From Thuidium tamariscinum (lineage: Eukaryota > Streptophyta > Bryopsida > Hypnales > Thuidiaceae), in NCBI GenBank assembly GCA_947034885.2, contig OX344758.2, positions 17,201,067 through 17,265,066 of the forward strand: DNA of 64,000 bases. The letters run 5' to 3'. Each line of letters begins with the position of its first letter. The stretch's first letter is position 1. Below the pieces are notes generated by a model. It saw only the letters and a list, made by a program, of their open reading frames with translations, was not told where the DNA came from and did no database searches. Shown here one piece after another: positions 1-12,371 of the stretch. Both the position numbers and the translations under genes were made by a program.

Positions 1-1269
1 TGGATATGCATTCACTTCATTTTATGGGCTACAATTTGTATAGCTGAGCCTATTTTGTAAAATAAATTGTATTATTTTGTGAAAGTGTTGGCCTTCTAAT
101 TATCCATTAATCCACAATGTTGTTCATAATGAAGCCCACCATTTGTTTAAAATATTGTGTATGACTTGAAAATAAAATTGCAACCTTTATTTGAAAAAAA
201 AGTGCCTTCTATTATGTTCTTCCAAGTTCCAATTAATGGTACAAAACAATTATGAAATTGATTACAACTACCCAATTAATCAATTGAAGAAAATCTATCA
301 ATCACCTAATTTGGTACAATTTCCATAACTGCTCTCAATTTTCTTTGTTGCATTCACCATTTTGAAGCTCTCTATAGAAGAGATTGATAATGTCCAGACA
401 CTTTTCGAGCTTCCTAACATAATTGCAATCTTCACCACAAACCACTCATCTAAATTGGTTAACCTTCTAATGCAACAATTTTTCCCCCCATATCAGAAAA
501 AATTTCCCCCTACCAAACCTAGCCAGGAGCTATGTTAAATTCCTTAATCCTTAAATGTCCAAGGCACCAAAATTTGGTACTTGCAAAACTTTGAAGTTAA
601 ATATAATCTTTAGAACCTAGTTCATATTTTTAGTAGTTTATATTTTCAAAAACTTTTTTTTGAGGTCTAGTTATAGCATTAAAAACATAATTTTGAAAAT
701 GATTGATTATTATTTTTCTATACAAGATTTGTATAAGGGTGTCCATTGCAAATTTGCAATCTTTACTTTCTATAGTGTTGAAGGCTCATGGAAATGAGCC
801 TCAAATACATTAAAGCTTGGAGAAAAAAACACATTACAAATTCATTTAAAAAAATTGTAGAACAAGTTTTGAGAAGTGATAAATACATTGGAATTATGCA
901 TATTAAGTCCTTTAACTTCATATTTTCTTAGTGACCAACTTTATAAACTTGATATGTAAAAAGAGGATCAAAAGACTTCAAGTCACTTCGATAGATTTCA
1001 CACCCTCTTAATCAAACATTATAATTTTCCAAGCCATAAGTACAGTAATATTGTTGTCTTTTCTTTTCCTAAGTAATTTCTAATATTTTTAATTTGAATT
1101 TCTATAGTTACCTTTTTTTTAAAATTGATAAAGCTTATCAAAATGATGGCTTTTTGTTCAATTTACATCAATAAGCTCAAAAAAGGTCTTGGTCATTTAG
1201 GTTTTACTCAATATGATGAACCAACCAACCATATAAAATAATCATTCACAAGTGACATAAGAAAAAAAT
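1..1269. other. AT-rich intergenic spacer
   Basis: No open frame of useful length or recognisable element end was found. The sequence is low in G+C with homopolymer A/T runs, and I see nothing further in it. Confidence 0.6.
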
Positions 1270-1495
1270 GGCCCCTAGCTTGGGCTTCTCCTTCAGTCCG
1301 GGTATCAACCGGGCCTCTTCCTTATCTTCGAGGATCACGAAAACGGATTACAATTGGCCGCCATCATAGCTTGAAATGCAGCCCCTGAACTCAAACGCCC
1401 TCAAGATTTGTTAGAGGTCATTGTCCAAATGAATAGGGTATCATGCATGGCCGCAGCATGTGGTTCAATCAAGGCCACTGAGTGATTGCATATTA
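1270..1495. other. GC-richer island in AT-rich spacer
   Basis: A stretch of about 220 bp is visibly richer in G+C than everything around it. Both strands carry short open stretches interrupted by stops. It could be a decayed exon or a transposon relic. I recognise no motif. Confidence 0.3.
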
Positions 1496-1522
1496 AGCCC
1501 CATCAGTGATAATAGCTACCTG

Positions 1523-1798
1523 CAGCCCTTTTTTTTTACTTTTTGTGAAAGTGCCAAGATGGTGATCACTTCAAATTTGGTGAAGCATTGTATTTTTACA
1601 TTCATCCATCATTTGGACTTAAAAACACTTTTTCGTCATATTCATACACTTTTTCATCCAAATTTGGCAACTTCATCCATATTTTAAAGGAAACTAGAAA
1701 ATTTCTGGCAAAAAAATATTACTTTTATCTGGCAAAAAAAAGACATTTATTTTGAAATGGTCCAATCTGGCCACATGGTGTAGGAAAAAAAAAGGCTG
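1523..1798 (+). mobile_element. hAT-type MITE, copy A
   Basis: This 276-bp non-autonomous element begins CAGCCC followed by a T run and ends with an A run followed by GGCTG, giving an inverted terminal repeat of about 14 bp. It is flanked on both sides by the identical octamer GCTACCTG (1515-1522 and 1799-1806). An 8-bp target duplication with a CA..TG-type end is the signature of the hAT superfamily. It has no coding capacity. Two relatives lie immediately downstream. Confidence 0.85.
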
Positions 1799-1846
1799 GC
1801 TACCTGGGTTGGTTGGTTCTTGGACTTCTTTTTTACCAAATTGCAC

Positions 1847-2125
1847 CAGCCCTTTTTTTTTTACTTTTTGAGAAAGTGCCAAGATGGCGATCACTTCAAA
1901 TTCAATGAAGCATTGGATTTCTACATTCATCCATATTTTGGACTTAAAAATACTATTCCATCATATTCATACACTTTTTCATCCAAATTTGGCAAATTCA
2001 TCCATATTTTAGAGAAAACTTGAAAACTTCTGGCGAAAAAAGATTACTTTTTATCTAGCAAAAAAAAGATATTTATTTTGAAATGGTACAATCTAGCCCC
2101 ATGGTGCCGGAAAAAAAAAGGGTTG
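1847..2125 (+). mobile_element. hAT-type MITE, copy B
   Basis: This is a direct relative of the element at 1523-1798, aligning along its whole length with scattered substitutions. It has the same CAGCCC plus T-run start and an A run plus GGGTTG end. The flanking octamers AATTGCAC and GATTGTAC agree at 6 of 8 positions, so the target duplication is degraded and this copy is probably older. Confidence 0.75.
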
Positions 2126-2456
2126 GATTGTACTAGAGAAAAAAAATTTGGCTAAAAAATGGCCCAAAATCATGAAGTTTTTTGTCAAAAAACTTTGTAT
2201 CAATAAAAAAATATTGGATGAAATTGTCAAATTGTGGATGAAAATAGAAGTATGTTTTGATTTGATATGTGTTGATGTTTTTTTTCTTTTGGCTTGTGTG
2301 CCTATTTACTATAATTAAATTAGACTATTTAAAATGATCAATTTTTCATGTTGTTGAGGAGAAAGGAGGTTTCACTATACCAAAGAACACGACATTTGGA
2401 TATCATATGCAAAAGTTATTATGGAATCATTGTCTTTTTTATATGCATGGTTTACA

Positions 2457-2723
2457 CCAACTATTCTTTTTATTAGCTAGATTGTACCATTTCAATATAA
2501 ATTTCTACTTTTTGCCAAATAAGAGTAATCTTTTTTGCCATTTTTTTTCATTTGTATTCAAAATGTAGATGAAATTGCCAAACTTTGAATGAAAAAGTGT
2601 ATGAATATGATAGAGAAGTGTTTTTTGGTATGAAAGATGGATGGATGGAGATATACAATGCTTTGCCAAATTTTAAGTCATCACCATCTTGACACTTTTT
2701 AAAAAACTAAGAAAAGAAAAAAA
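2457..2723 (-). mobile_element. hAT-type MITE, copy C (inverted, eroded)
   Basis: The reverse complement matches copies A and B, including the segments around the gattgtaccatttc and caccatcttgacac matches. The ends are eroded and no target duplication is readable. With copy B it forms an inverted pair separated by about 330 bp, so a transcript across 1847-2723 could fold back. Confidence 0.65.
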
Positions 2724-4464
2724 CTAATTTATATATTAATTTTGGAGATGTATATAGAGTAGTGATGGTGGTTTTGGGCCAATGGTGCTTTGGGGGGTAC
2801 CCTATGCCACAAAGGAGAGTAAAAGTAGGGGACATCCAAGAAGCACCACGTGATCAAATGTTTTCATTTGATACATTTTTTAAAGCAATATGTGCTTATT
2901 GTTGAAGATACAATTTTAGAAATGGACTAAAAAAAATTTTGATCCTCATAACTTTTGTATGTGGTATTCAAATGATGAATAGAAAACATGCACAATAGAA
3001 AAAGTGACAACTATACTCAAGTACTTTGGATTTTTATCATGTGATATGAGTAAAATCGATTCAATCATCTAGTTGTTGTTTTGACCTAAAATGTAGACTA
3101 GCATAGCATAAGAACTTTGGATTGATTTTGGATTCATCTCATGGATATAATCTAAACACTTTAAAAATTTATAGTTTAATATTCATACCAAATTTTAAGA
3201 AACAAACAAACTATATCTTAAGTCATCTTTCAACTACTAATAAAATTTAGCCAAAATTAGGGAGCTTTGAGAATATGACCCATGATCTAATGCATATTCA
3301 TGCAATTTAAAGGTGAAATTCCTTTCTTTTCATACCTCTTTCACTAACTACCTGCCAACATGGAAGCAAGGGTCTCATTGCATAAATATAAATATAAATT
3401 AAAATCCCAAAAGATAGCTAATTTATTTATTTTTTAATTTAAGTACTAATATGCAAAATTCTTATATATAATTTTGGATAATTGCATAGTCTCTTAGGTT
3501 ACTTTATATTTTATGTTGTTTTCATGATGATGTGATGTACATAACACATTTATTAACTCCTAAAAGATGATAAAGACCATTTTAGTTGGTTTTATTGAGA
3601 ACTCAAGCAACTCTATTGAAGTATTGATTGCATAATTCAAAATTTTGTATAAGATGTGTATAGAGATGAATGGTAATCATCTTGATCTACATGTCAAGCT
3701 CTATTTCAGGTCATTCTAATAAATAATGCAAAGATTACAAGCTATTTTTTATTTCAATGTCAAAACAAACAACTAAAAATATATTCAAAAATTCATAATA
3801 ATACATTATATCATCCATTAACTGTACTTCCACAAAACATTTGTACCATTCAATTCCAAATAATGATCTAAAAAGTTTTATTTTGTATGCAATGAAGGTA
3901 AAAAAAACCATACAAACTTGTTATTTGAACTCATTATTGAAATCTTTGAAAAGAAAAAAGAAAGAAAGATTATCTATTGCAAGCTAGAATATTCTTACTT
4001 TGGAATCAATAATTTTCAATTTCTTGTAATAATTATTAGAGGTTCAATTTTTTCTTTCATCGAGTTCCTCCTATTTTAGAATTTCTTTTTAAAGATGGAT
4101 ATATACAAAATTTATTAATTTTTTTTGTACATTCTTAATACATTTTTCAATGTATTGAATAATTGCACAAGTTTTTGAGATATGTGGAATTCTAAAATGT
4201 TGAAAGGCAAAACTTCATTTGTAGCAAGGGCTAGAAAAAACTAATTTTTGAAGTTTAAGGACATTGAACTCGCAATAGGTGGGAATTTTTACTTATAAAT
4301 TTTAGGAGGAGGTACTTGAACAAGTTTCATAACCAATAAACCAAAGGATCCTATAGTAGAATTCATTAAAGAACAAATAATGATGAAGATTTTAGCCTTT
4401 CTTTAGGTAGAAGTATTTTGAAGCAATGTTGAACTTCAAAACATTGCACTATTTTTGAAATTAA
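2724..4464. other. AT-rich intergenic spacer
   Basis: No supported gene, RNA gene or element end was found. It contains only short A/T-rich open frames without codon structure. Confidence 0.55.
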
Positions 4465-4671
4465 CTCTTAAAGGAAGTTGTGCCCTTTCTTAGCCAATGA
4501 ATGGCAAAAATCCTTTTGTATAGGACAAAAGTGCAACTATTCATCCTTAAAATTTATGAGAAAAGGCAAAAAGTTTGATTTCCAATGAAAGCTTTTGGAT
4601 TTTCTTAAACCAATGATTCACATAGTACTAAAAGGAATGATTTCTATGGTCACTAACCCATCCTTTAAGAT
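4465..4671 (+). mobile_element. TTAA-flanked MITE (CTCTTRAA-end family), old copy
   Basis: The element is bounded by TTAA at 4461-4464 and 4672-4675. It starts CTCTTAAAGG and ends CCTTTAAGAT, an imperfect inverted end. The interior aligns with the elements at 21541-21746 and 24464-24643, sharing a core that ends in ATTCATCCTTA. It is non-coding and diverged. Confidence 0.55.
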
Positions 4672-4675
4672 TTAA

Positions 4676-6112
4676 TTAACAAAAGTTGATTATATCATCA
4701 AGTCAATTGTTTTATAATTATAGATTAGCATCAATGCATAAAATTATTGTTGATTCTATTGCATATGGAAGTTGTATTAGGAATACTTGAGCTTTCAAAA
4801 AAACCCTCCAAAACATGAAAAAAAATGTGAAACTAGGAGAATACAATGTAAATTCCTACCTCAAAAAAATTTAAGCCTACAAAAAAGATTCTCTCTAAAA
4901 TATGCTAAAAAAATTACATTTAAAATGTTAGGTTATTATTTGCTCAAGAGATCTAGTAAAAGAATATTTTTGGATGTCTAGAAATGCATTTGCAAAGAGG
5001 CATTCTTTGTCCATGTAGAGGATAATGAACTCGTTCTTTTTAGGGATGATTTTGTAATTAGGTGCAAACCTATTAAAAGGACAAATTTTCAAATGAAAAT
5101 AATAATTGTTTTAGATCTTCAATAGTAATATCCTCTTTAAAACCCAAAGTGTGACAAAATAGGGATATTATTGAGCAATGAATATTATTTTTTTAATAAA
5201 CTACAAAAAATATAGGCAATGCATTCTTCACACTAGTTTGAATTTCAAGTATATTACGCAAAATTCCTAAAAATCATGCATAATCTTGTATTAGAAATGT
5301 TAACCACTATTTGCAAATCACTTGTTTATTTTTGGCTAGGTTCTAGTGAGCAAAATTTAAGTTATAATGCTTTATTACATGTGTTTGCCCACATAATCAG
5401 GGAACACAATCTCTTTTTTTTTTCCCCAAATTCAATCTTTTTTGTTGATGAAATCTAATTTCTTGGCAATAGTTTATGTCAAGTAATGTCCTCATTGCGA
5501 AGGATTGTAGCAAAAAATTTGCCTCTTCATTAGGTTCTACCTTCTTCATCCATGCATTTCCCTTTGCAATCTTTTCCTCTATCGGCATTGCCCTACACAC
5601 AACTATTGCAGTGATGCCAAACATAATACATGTATGTTTTGCCCCTAGCCATTAGATATTTACGAATGGATACAAATTACCATAATTCTTCTTTGGGCAA
5701 ATAATATTCTTTATTTTGCACAAAGTGAAAGTATTTTAAAATTCAAAGATGGAAATTTTCAATGTTAAAAATATCTTTGGTGATTAAATAGATCCTAAGA
5801 TTTTAAGATATGGTAATAAGATCCTATGGTTACATGTGTACAAAGTTATGTTTTTTTTCTGAAATTTGGGTCTTGTACTAGTCATGGTAGTTTTGGAGTG
5901 CTTTAATGAAAATATAGTCAAATACATTTAGAGGTTAAGTATATATATTAAACTTCTTACTTTGCAATACATTTTCCAAAAGATTTGTTGTAGCTTAGTA
6001 AGAATTTAAATGGTAATTGAAGTAATCTCATGTGTGTTTACAATCTGACTGGCTTTAAGCCTAAATGCCCAAGCCCTTAGGGGGGCTTCTTGGAATTTTC
6101 TATAAATCATAC
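4676..6112. other. AT-rich intergenic spacer
   Basis: Open frames at 4787-4981 and 5276-5458 have compositions expected by chance in A/T-rich DNA and show no domain. I see nothing else here. Confidence 0.55.
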
Positions 6113-6236
6113 AGAAGTCAATATTTTGATAAGTTCATAAATTTCTTTAAATTGTAACTATACAAATCCAAACTAGAAGTCAATATTTTGATAAGTTCAT
6201 AAATTTCTTTAAATTGTAACTATACAAATCCAAACT
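6113..6236 (+). repeat. perfect 62-bp tandem duplication
   Basis: Units 6113-6174 and 6175-6236 are identical at every base. Absence of divergence in unconstrained A/T-rich DNA points to a recent duplication or an assembly artefact. Confidence 0.9.
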
Positions 6237-6466
6237 AGACAGGTTATAGATTACATGGGAAAAGAAAATACAACAATATCACTTATGGATTGAAGGATTA
6301 TAATGTTTGATCATGAAGTTATTCAAATTGTGAAAGTAATTTGAAGTTTCTTCATCCTCTTTTCACATGTCAAATCTTTAAAATTGGTCACCAAAAAAAG
6401 TATGAGGTTGAAAAGCATAACATGCATAACTCCAATCAATCTGTGGCTTCTCAAAAATTTATGTAG

Positions 6467-6729
6467 TTGAGTTATTTGTAAAGTCCCCTCCACTTTGGGC
6501 ATGACTTTTTTTGAAGTTGAGAAGACAATTATAGTTGAAGCGTCAAACGTTTTTGCAAGATACTTATGTCACATGACTTCAAAAACGGGGACCTAACTTT
6601 TTTAGGCACCATTTTGATGGAAAAATAAGTTTCATACCCACTTTTATTTCGACTTTTTTAACTCAACTAATTTTTTCACAAAACTCATGGGTTAAAACCT
6701 TGGTTTAGTATACTTTACGAATAACTCAA
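6467..6729 (+). mobile_element. MITE with TTGAGTTATTTGTAAAGT ends, copy 1
   Basis: This 263-bp element has terminal inverted repeats TTGAGTTATTTGTAAAGT and ACTTTACGAATAACTCAA (one mismatch over 18). Its interior matches 7749-8012 in inverted orientation and 58964-59208 in direct orientation. I cannot fix the target duplication with certainty, so the superfamily is left open. It is non-coding. Confidence 0.75.
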
Positions 6730-7748
6730 GTGCATTAGAACTTTAGAAGAGTTTTGAAGGCATTGGAAGACTCCGGGTTCCCGGATTGCAGGAACACAAT
6801 TTCTGCCACGGGAACAAGAATCCTACATGGTCGAGAGACTGCCATGTCATTAAATTTTTTTTTTGAATTTTTTTTGAATTTTTTTCACATTTGAGGATCC
6901 AAAATTTTAATTTTGATTTTATTTTAAATTTATTTATTTTTGGTTAGTGCCGGCTTGATAGCAATATTGGGAACCGTTTTAAGAACAAACCCAAAACAAC
7001 CCTTCGGAGCCCTCAAATTTCATCTAATGATTTTTCCTTCAAAATACAGTATATTTGAAGCTCATTTCTAAGAGCCCTAAACACTGAAAAAATCAAAAGA
7101 TTTACAACAAACACCCTTTCATTAACCTTGGAATAGAAAAATCATAATCATATATTTTCAAAACCAAATTCTTCATGCCAAAAATAGACTTCAAAAAGGA
7201 TTTTCCAAAAATAAAATCCTAAAAATAGTAACTATTTGCTTGGAAGTTTTGCCAAAACCAGAACTTGGTGCGTGGGGCATGGAGGGGTTCATTACGCTGT
7301 TTGGACCCAGGCAGCCAATGATGCCCTGGTAAGGTCCCTTCATTGCAGAGGGCGTTCTTGGGGGTCATTGTCAATATATCTCCTTTCCAACACATTGATT
7401 CTAATATTCCAAGTACTCTGTGTGTCAATCATTCTTCTAGAATCAATGATCTTGGAGGCGCTGCATCTACGGAGCCCAAACATGATGACCCTCACCTTTG
7501 TTGGAGGTGCCCAAGTCATTTGGAGGAAATTTGAACCCATTTTGAGGTAGGTGGAACATAGGGGGGATACACTAAAATCATGTCCTACTAAGATCATTAC
7601 CATCATCACATTGTTCACATGTTTAAAATCGAAAAAAAAAATAAAAAAATAAATATAATAATAATATAATATACATGTTGAAGAAACAATTTTAGAATAT
7701 CTATCAATTAAACAAACTTCAATCCTCAGTCTGAACTTTTGCACACAA
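6730..7748. repeat. spacer between inverted MITE copies, with a dispersed repeat
   Basis: Bases about 6773-6860, with GGGTTCCC and TGGTCGAGA blocks, resemble the segment near 29478-29575 and its duplicate near 31605-31695, so this is a dispersed repeat. A modestly GC-richer stretch lies at about 7240-7560. Open frames there on both strands have no recognisable domain and I do not call a gene. Confidence 0.45.
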
Positions 7749-8012
7749 TTGAGTTATTCGTAAAGTAGACTAAACCAGGGTTTAAACCCATGAGTTTTGC
7801 GAAAAAGTCAGTTGAGTTAAAAAAAGTCGAAATAAAAGTGGGTATGAAACTTATTTTTCCATCAAAATGGTGCCTAAAAAAGTTTGGTCCCCACTTTTGA
7901 AGTCGTGTGCCATAAGTATCTTGCAAAAAAGTTTAACGCTTCAACTATAGTTACCTTCTCAGCTTCAAAAAAAGTCATTCCCAAAGGGCGGAGGACTTTA
8001 CAAATAACTCAA
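7749..8012 (-). mobile_element. MITE with TTGAGTTATTTGTAAAGT ends, copy 2 (inverted)
   Basis: The reverse complement aligns end to end with 6467-6729. The ends read TTGAGTTATTCGTAAAGT and ACTTTACAAATAACTCAA. Together the two copies make inverted arms of about 263 bp around a loop of about 1 kb. Confidence 0.75.
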
Positions 8013-11000
8013 ATATCCAAATGGTAGTGAATTCTTTGATGCATTGAAACCTTTTTTCATTTGCCTACAAAAAAATATTAAATTTTGAAGAATTTAATAA
8101 TAGAAATTAGGCATAATACTACAAAAATACTATATGATTTAGGAAGGTATCCACCTTAAGCTTATTAATGTAGTAAAGATTAGTCATTTACAGGTTAAAC
8201 TCACATAACATTGTTTATTGATTGGGGCAAAGGGCTTTTGCATTTTTGAAAAGGATACTCCTACAATGAATAATATTGTTTTATATGACTCCTTGGCCAA
8301 CTCCAATCCTTGAATTAATTGAAGTATGCCCTTCCAAGTATTTAGCAAAGTATAAATATCTTCCTAATATGTAGATTGGAGGATCTTTTTTTGAATATAC
8401 AATATTATAAATGACCAAACAACTCATTGTTTGAGGGATCCCAATTAATATTGTTATTTACAATTTATTTTATATTATATATTTTTTAATCAAAAGATGG
8501 ATACTAAGTTCAATGCAAACATCTCCATCATTCTTTTATAATAAAATGCTTGTAAAATTTAAGCATGATTTATGTAATCAACTACAAACTATGTATTGGC
8601 CACTTGGCTATGGTTTTTTTCACCTTGAAGGAAAACATAAGAGCTTGTTATTTGTCTCTAAATGATCAAGTTTGGAATCAAAGACCCCAAATTAGATTGG
8701 AGAGGTTATAAAATTCAAAATTAATAGACTAAAATAAGGACAATTTTTTACAATTATTCCCTTTCATTTCCTTGAGGTGAAAGAGGTTCTGAGACCAAAT
8801 AGATTCTAATCCTTGCTATGTATATATGATCAAAGTTAATATTGATATACTTATAGAAAAAGTTTGCTTTGGTCATCTAATGTCAAAATCCAAATTTTCT
8901 TGTGCTTCTTTGAATTTAGAAGGAAGTTTTTATTTGCTTCTAATGATGGCAACCTTGGGTTTTAATCCTTAATCCCTACAGTCCCATTGTCTCCTCAACA
9001 AAAAAAATGAATTTTAGGCAAGCCCTTATTGTCTCAATATTGATCATGATTTTTTGAAACTTTTTGTGAAGATAGGAAAATACATAAAGTTTGTGGGAAT
9101 ATGATTTTTTATTTCAATTGGTGTCCAAGAGAACAAATTGTTTTTAGGTGTCGTGGGCACACATCTCCTTGTACAAAAAAAACTTTAAGTAATTAAGAAA
9201 GTTAGTTTTTTGTAGATTGTGCTTTTATACATATGGAAGCTTTTACTCATTACATTTGGATTTGTTATGTCAAAGTTATGAGCAATCTTGTTTTTTAGGC
9301 AATCAAGGAGTATTCTAGAAAAAATAACTTATAGATTTCATTTTTGAATGCATTTTTCACAATTTTTCAAACAAATTGTTTGACAAGGTTAAATATGTTT
9401 GTTGAGACAATCGCATTGTTGAGATTATTGTTTTTCAATTCCATCTTAGAGTTATTAATGATTTAGTTTTTTGTTCAAAATTGGACATTTTTCTACTATA
9501 ATTTATTTAAAGAATGAAAATCAAACGTTTTTTCTTAAAATTTCTAAATTTTAGACTTTCAACTTAATTCATTAACACAAAAAACTAAAACTCATAGTCT
9601 TTAGTGTAATAATTATTCACAAATGGTAGTTGAAGTCAACTGATATTGGAAGTTGACATTCAAAAAAACTTTCTTTTCCAAATTTTAATGCCAATATCTT
9701 TCAATCTATTCCATCAAACTTCATGAAATTCTTACCACATAATTTCAAAAAAGTGAAGTAAAAGTCTTATGGTTAGATTTTGAATATTTTTTCTTGAATG
9801 AATGAATGCAATAGTGATGGCAATTTTGAATTGTTATTGATAGAAAAATGGCCTTAGGACTTTAGGAGAGCAAGCATTTGTTTGATGCCAAAAAGAATCT
9901 TTGGATATTTGTTCTTGAATTCAATTTTGATTAGATGTTCACAATAATGATAATTTGGTTAAAATTTGAAGAGAAGGTGAATGTTGTCATTTGAAACTTA
10001 CATTAATTTTAAATTTTATTTTCTAAATTTCATTTATTGAAAAATATTTTTTCTAAAAGTATGTTATGCATGTAATTTTAAGGTTCAAGGTACTATTAAG
10101 TATATATTCTAGAAAATTCAAAGTTTAAATTTGGAAGGCATGGTCTTCTAATGCATATAGTTTTTTTCTTAGATGATCAACACTTTTTTCTATCATAGTG
10201 CATAAAGCAAGCTTTACTTTCATAATGCTTTTTGACATATAGAAAAAATTATTTTGGTGGTCTCTATTGTACATGATCATTTTTTGTAGAGTTCTAATAT
10301 AATGCCAATTTTGTTTTATTTTTAAAATAATAATAATTTTTTTATAAATAGAAATGTCAAAATACATGTTTTTTGAGATTTGAAACTCTCAATTTTTCTA
10401 ATTGTATAAATACTCAATATTTGATATTTTGAGGTTCAATGTTTTTCATTGTCCACACATTGACAATTTTTTTTTTTTCATTTTCATTCTTTTATGAAAT
10501 TTAGAAAGGTTTATGATTTCTAAACAAATTAATGAAACAAAATTAAAAATCAATTTTTGCAATCATCTATTGTAAAAGTTGTTTACTAACATTTGCCATC
10601 GTTGTGTGTCGAGTTTTTATTTATTGAAAAGTACAATTTCATTGAGTTTTAGAAATTGAAGTGAGATTCCTATATACTTAGGCATGTACTATTTAATATC
10701 AATTGCAAAGACTATTTTTTCTTCAATCATTGATAAACAACCTTAAATCAATAAATCAAAATTTTATTTATCTAAATATTGAAACAAAATTATTATTTAA
10801 ATTATTTTTTCATTTTCTCATATACGTTGTTTTGATGTTTTTAAAACAAATGAAGGTATTAGAAATGAACATTTGTATATCAAAGAAAAATTTATATAAT
10901 TCAAAATTATTCTTAAAATCCTTTATGAATTGTTGTAGTTAAAAATTGTAAATCCGTGAATTTGATATCTAAAATCAGTGTACAAATATTCAATTTATCA

Positions 11001-11840
11001 CTTAAATCAATGCATAAATTTTACAAATTTTTAAAAACTAACATTACATAGTTGTTGAAGGCTTATTTGGAAAACTAAAATTGAATTTATGAACTAAAGA
11101 ACAATTTTTTTCTTTTCAACCAACTAAATTTACAAAATCGTTTTAAAATTCATGCCATACAAAAGATGAAATTTTTTAATGAAAATCTATAAAATTTGGA
11201 TGTATGAAAAAATTAGCCAAATGTACATCAAGAAGTCATATGAGATATTGTATATGGCTCCATGCAAAATTGAAGGTAAATGTGTTTTGTTTCTAATTAA
11301 TTAATTAATATTTAATATCATATTTATTTTTAGGTATTTTTTTTGGTCAAAAGTGGAAGAGAGACTTCAAAATTAGGTCTAAAACCAAAAAGAAAATCCC
11401 TCATTGGGATTCAAAGAGAGGTGATGAAGGTTTGGAAGTTTGAGGAAAAAAAGCTACATGACAACAATGACATCCCAAATACCAACTGAAAAAAATAAGG
11501 CAAGAAGACTAATATAGTTGTAATGCATAGGCCATAAATGCTTGAAAGTAAAGAACAAGAGAAAATTTTCTTTAGAGAAGACATCCAAATTTTTCTCAAA
11601 GAAAATTACAGAGGGAAAATATACCCAACTTGGATTTTAAAATGTCTCTCACATATACTATATAAAAATCCACCCATGATCTAAATTTCTTACACCTTTT
11701 TAAAATACATTAACTACGTGTAAATGTATTTCAAATTCACAATCTTGTGATTACAAGTATTGTAATTAGATTCTACATACCGTGTAATGAATACAAGAGA
11801 AAATAACTAATAGTGAATTGTAACCAAAAAAACCCTCCAA
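8013..11840. other. long AT-rich intergenic spacer
   Basis: Nearly 4 kb of very A/T-rich DNA. No coding region with plausible composition, no RNA gene and no clear element end was found. A segment near 8221-8400 weakly resembles about 21790-21960, suggesting an old dispersed repeat. Confidence 0.5.
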
Positions 11841-11970
11841 GGGGACATATGTTCGGTTCACATAGATTCCAGGTTAAGCCAAATGCCTAAAGAAAAGTTT
11901 CGTTGGGGGACATATGTTCGGTTTACGTAGATTCAAGGTTAAGCCAAATGCCTATACAAAAGCTGTCCAC
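11841..11970 (+). repeat. 65-bp tandem duplication
   Basis: Two units at 11841-11905 and 11906-11970 share GGGGACATATGTTCGGTT and GGTTAAGCCAAATGCCTA blocks with a handful of substitutions. The duplication lies at the boundary between the AT-rich spacer and GC-richer sequence. Confidence 0.75.
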
Positions 11971-11989
11971 TTCGAAATGCCAGATGTTT

Positions 11990-12371
11990 TTCGCTAATGC
12001 TGCATCATCGCCCTTGAGCTCTGAGGCAGCTCCAAGGGTGCGAGTGCGAGCCACAGAATCAAAGCACGCCTGCACAATCGGCGGCGGCGACAAGTCGTCG
12101 TAGGAAAATTCCTTTCCAATTTTTTTAGTATTCTCTTGCATTTGGTTGGTGTGCACATATTGATCGCGGTACTTGTCGTTTCAAAGTGAATAGGAAATGC
12201 TTGCTCGCCGCAGCGAATAGAATCGTGAGCTCCGCGCGCTTTGAGTTCGTCTCGAGCCTTTTCTTCAACTGATTTAGAGTACTCTTGAATCGTAACAGAA
12301 AGAATAATTGAAGGTAGCGACACTTGTGCGTCGATCGACTTACAGTTCATTGCAGCCATGATGTGTATCAT
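11990..12371 (-). pseudogene. unrecognised coding-like remnant
   Basis: I do not recognise this gene. On the minus strand two open frames overlap. One starts near 12371 with a hydrophilic, Lys/Glu-rich sequence (about 60 plausible residues). The other, from about 12165 to 11970, reads SYDDLSPPPIVQACFDSVAR-like protein. The base composition is gene-like and unlike the spacer to the left. The frame change could be an unseen intron or a frameshift in a relic. It is divergent from the DYAD-like gene that starts 340 bp away, so it might also be a misread part of that gene's promoter region. Confidence 0.3.

Noticed and set aside
1694-1930. Open frames at 1460-1687, 1694-1930 and 1820-2023
   Set aside because: They lie inside the hAT-type MITE copies and owe their openness to the A/T composition of the repeat.
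7340-7744. 134-residue minus-strand frame and overlapping plus-strand frames at 7236-7550
   Set aside because: They overlap on both strands, contain a homopolymeric Tyr/Phe stretch from AT repeats, and match no family I know.
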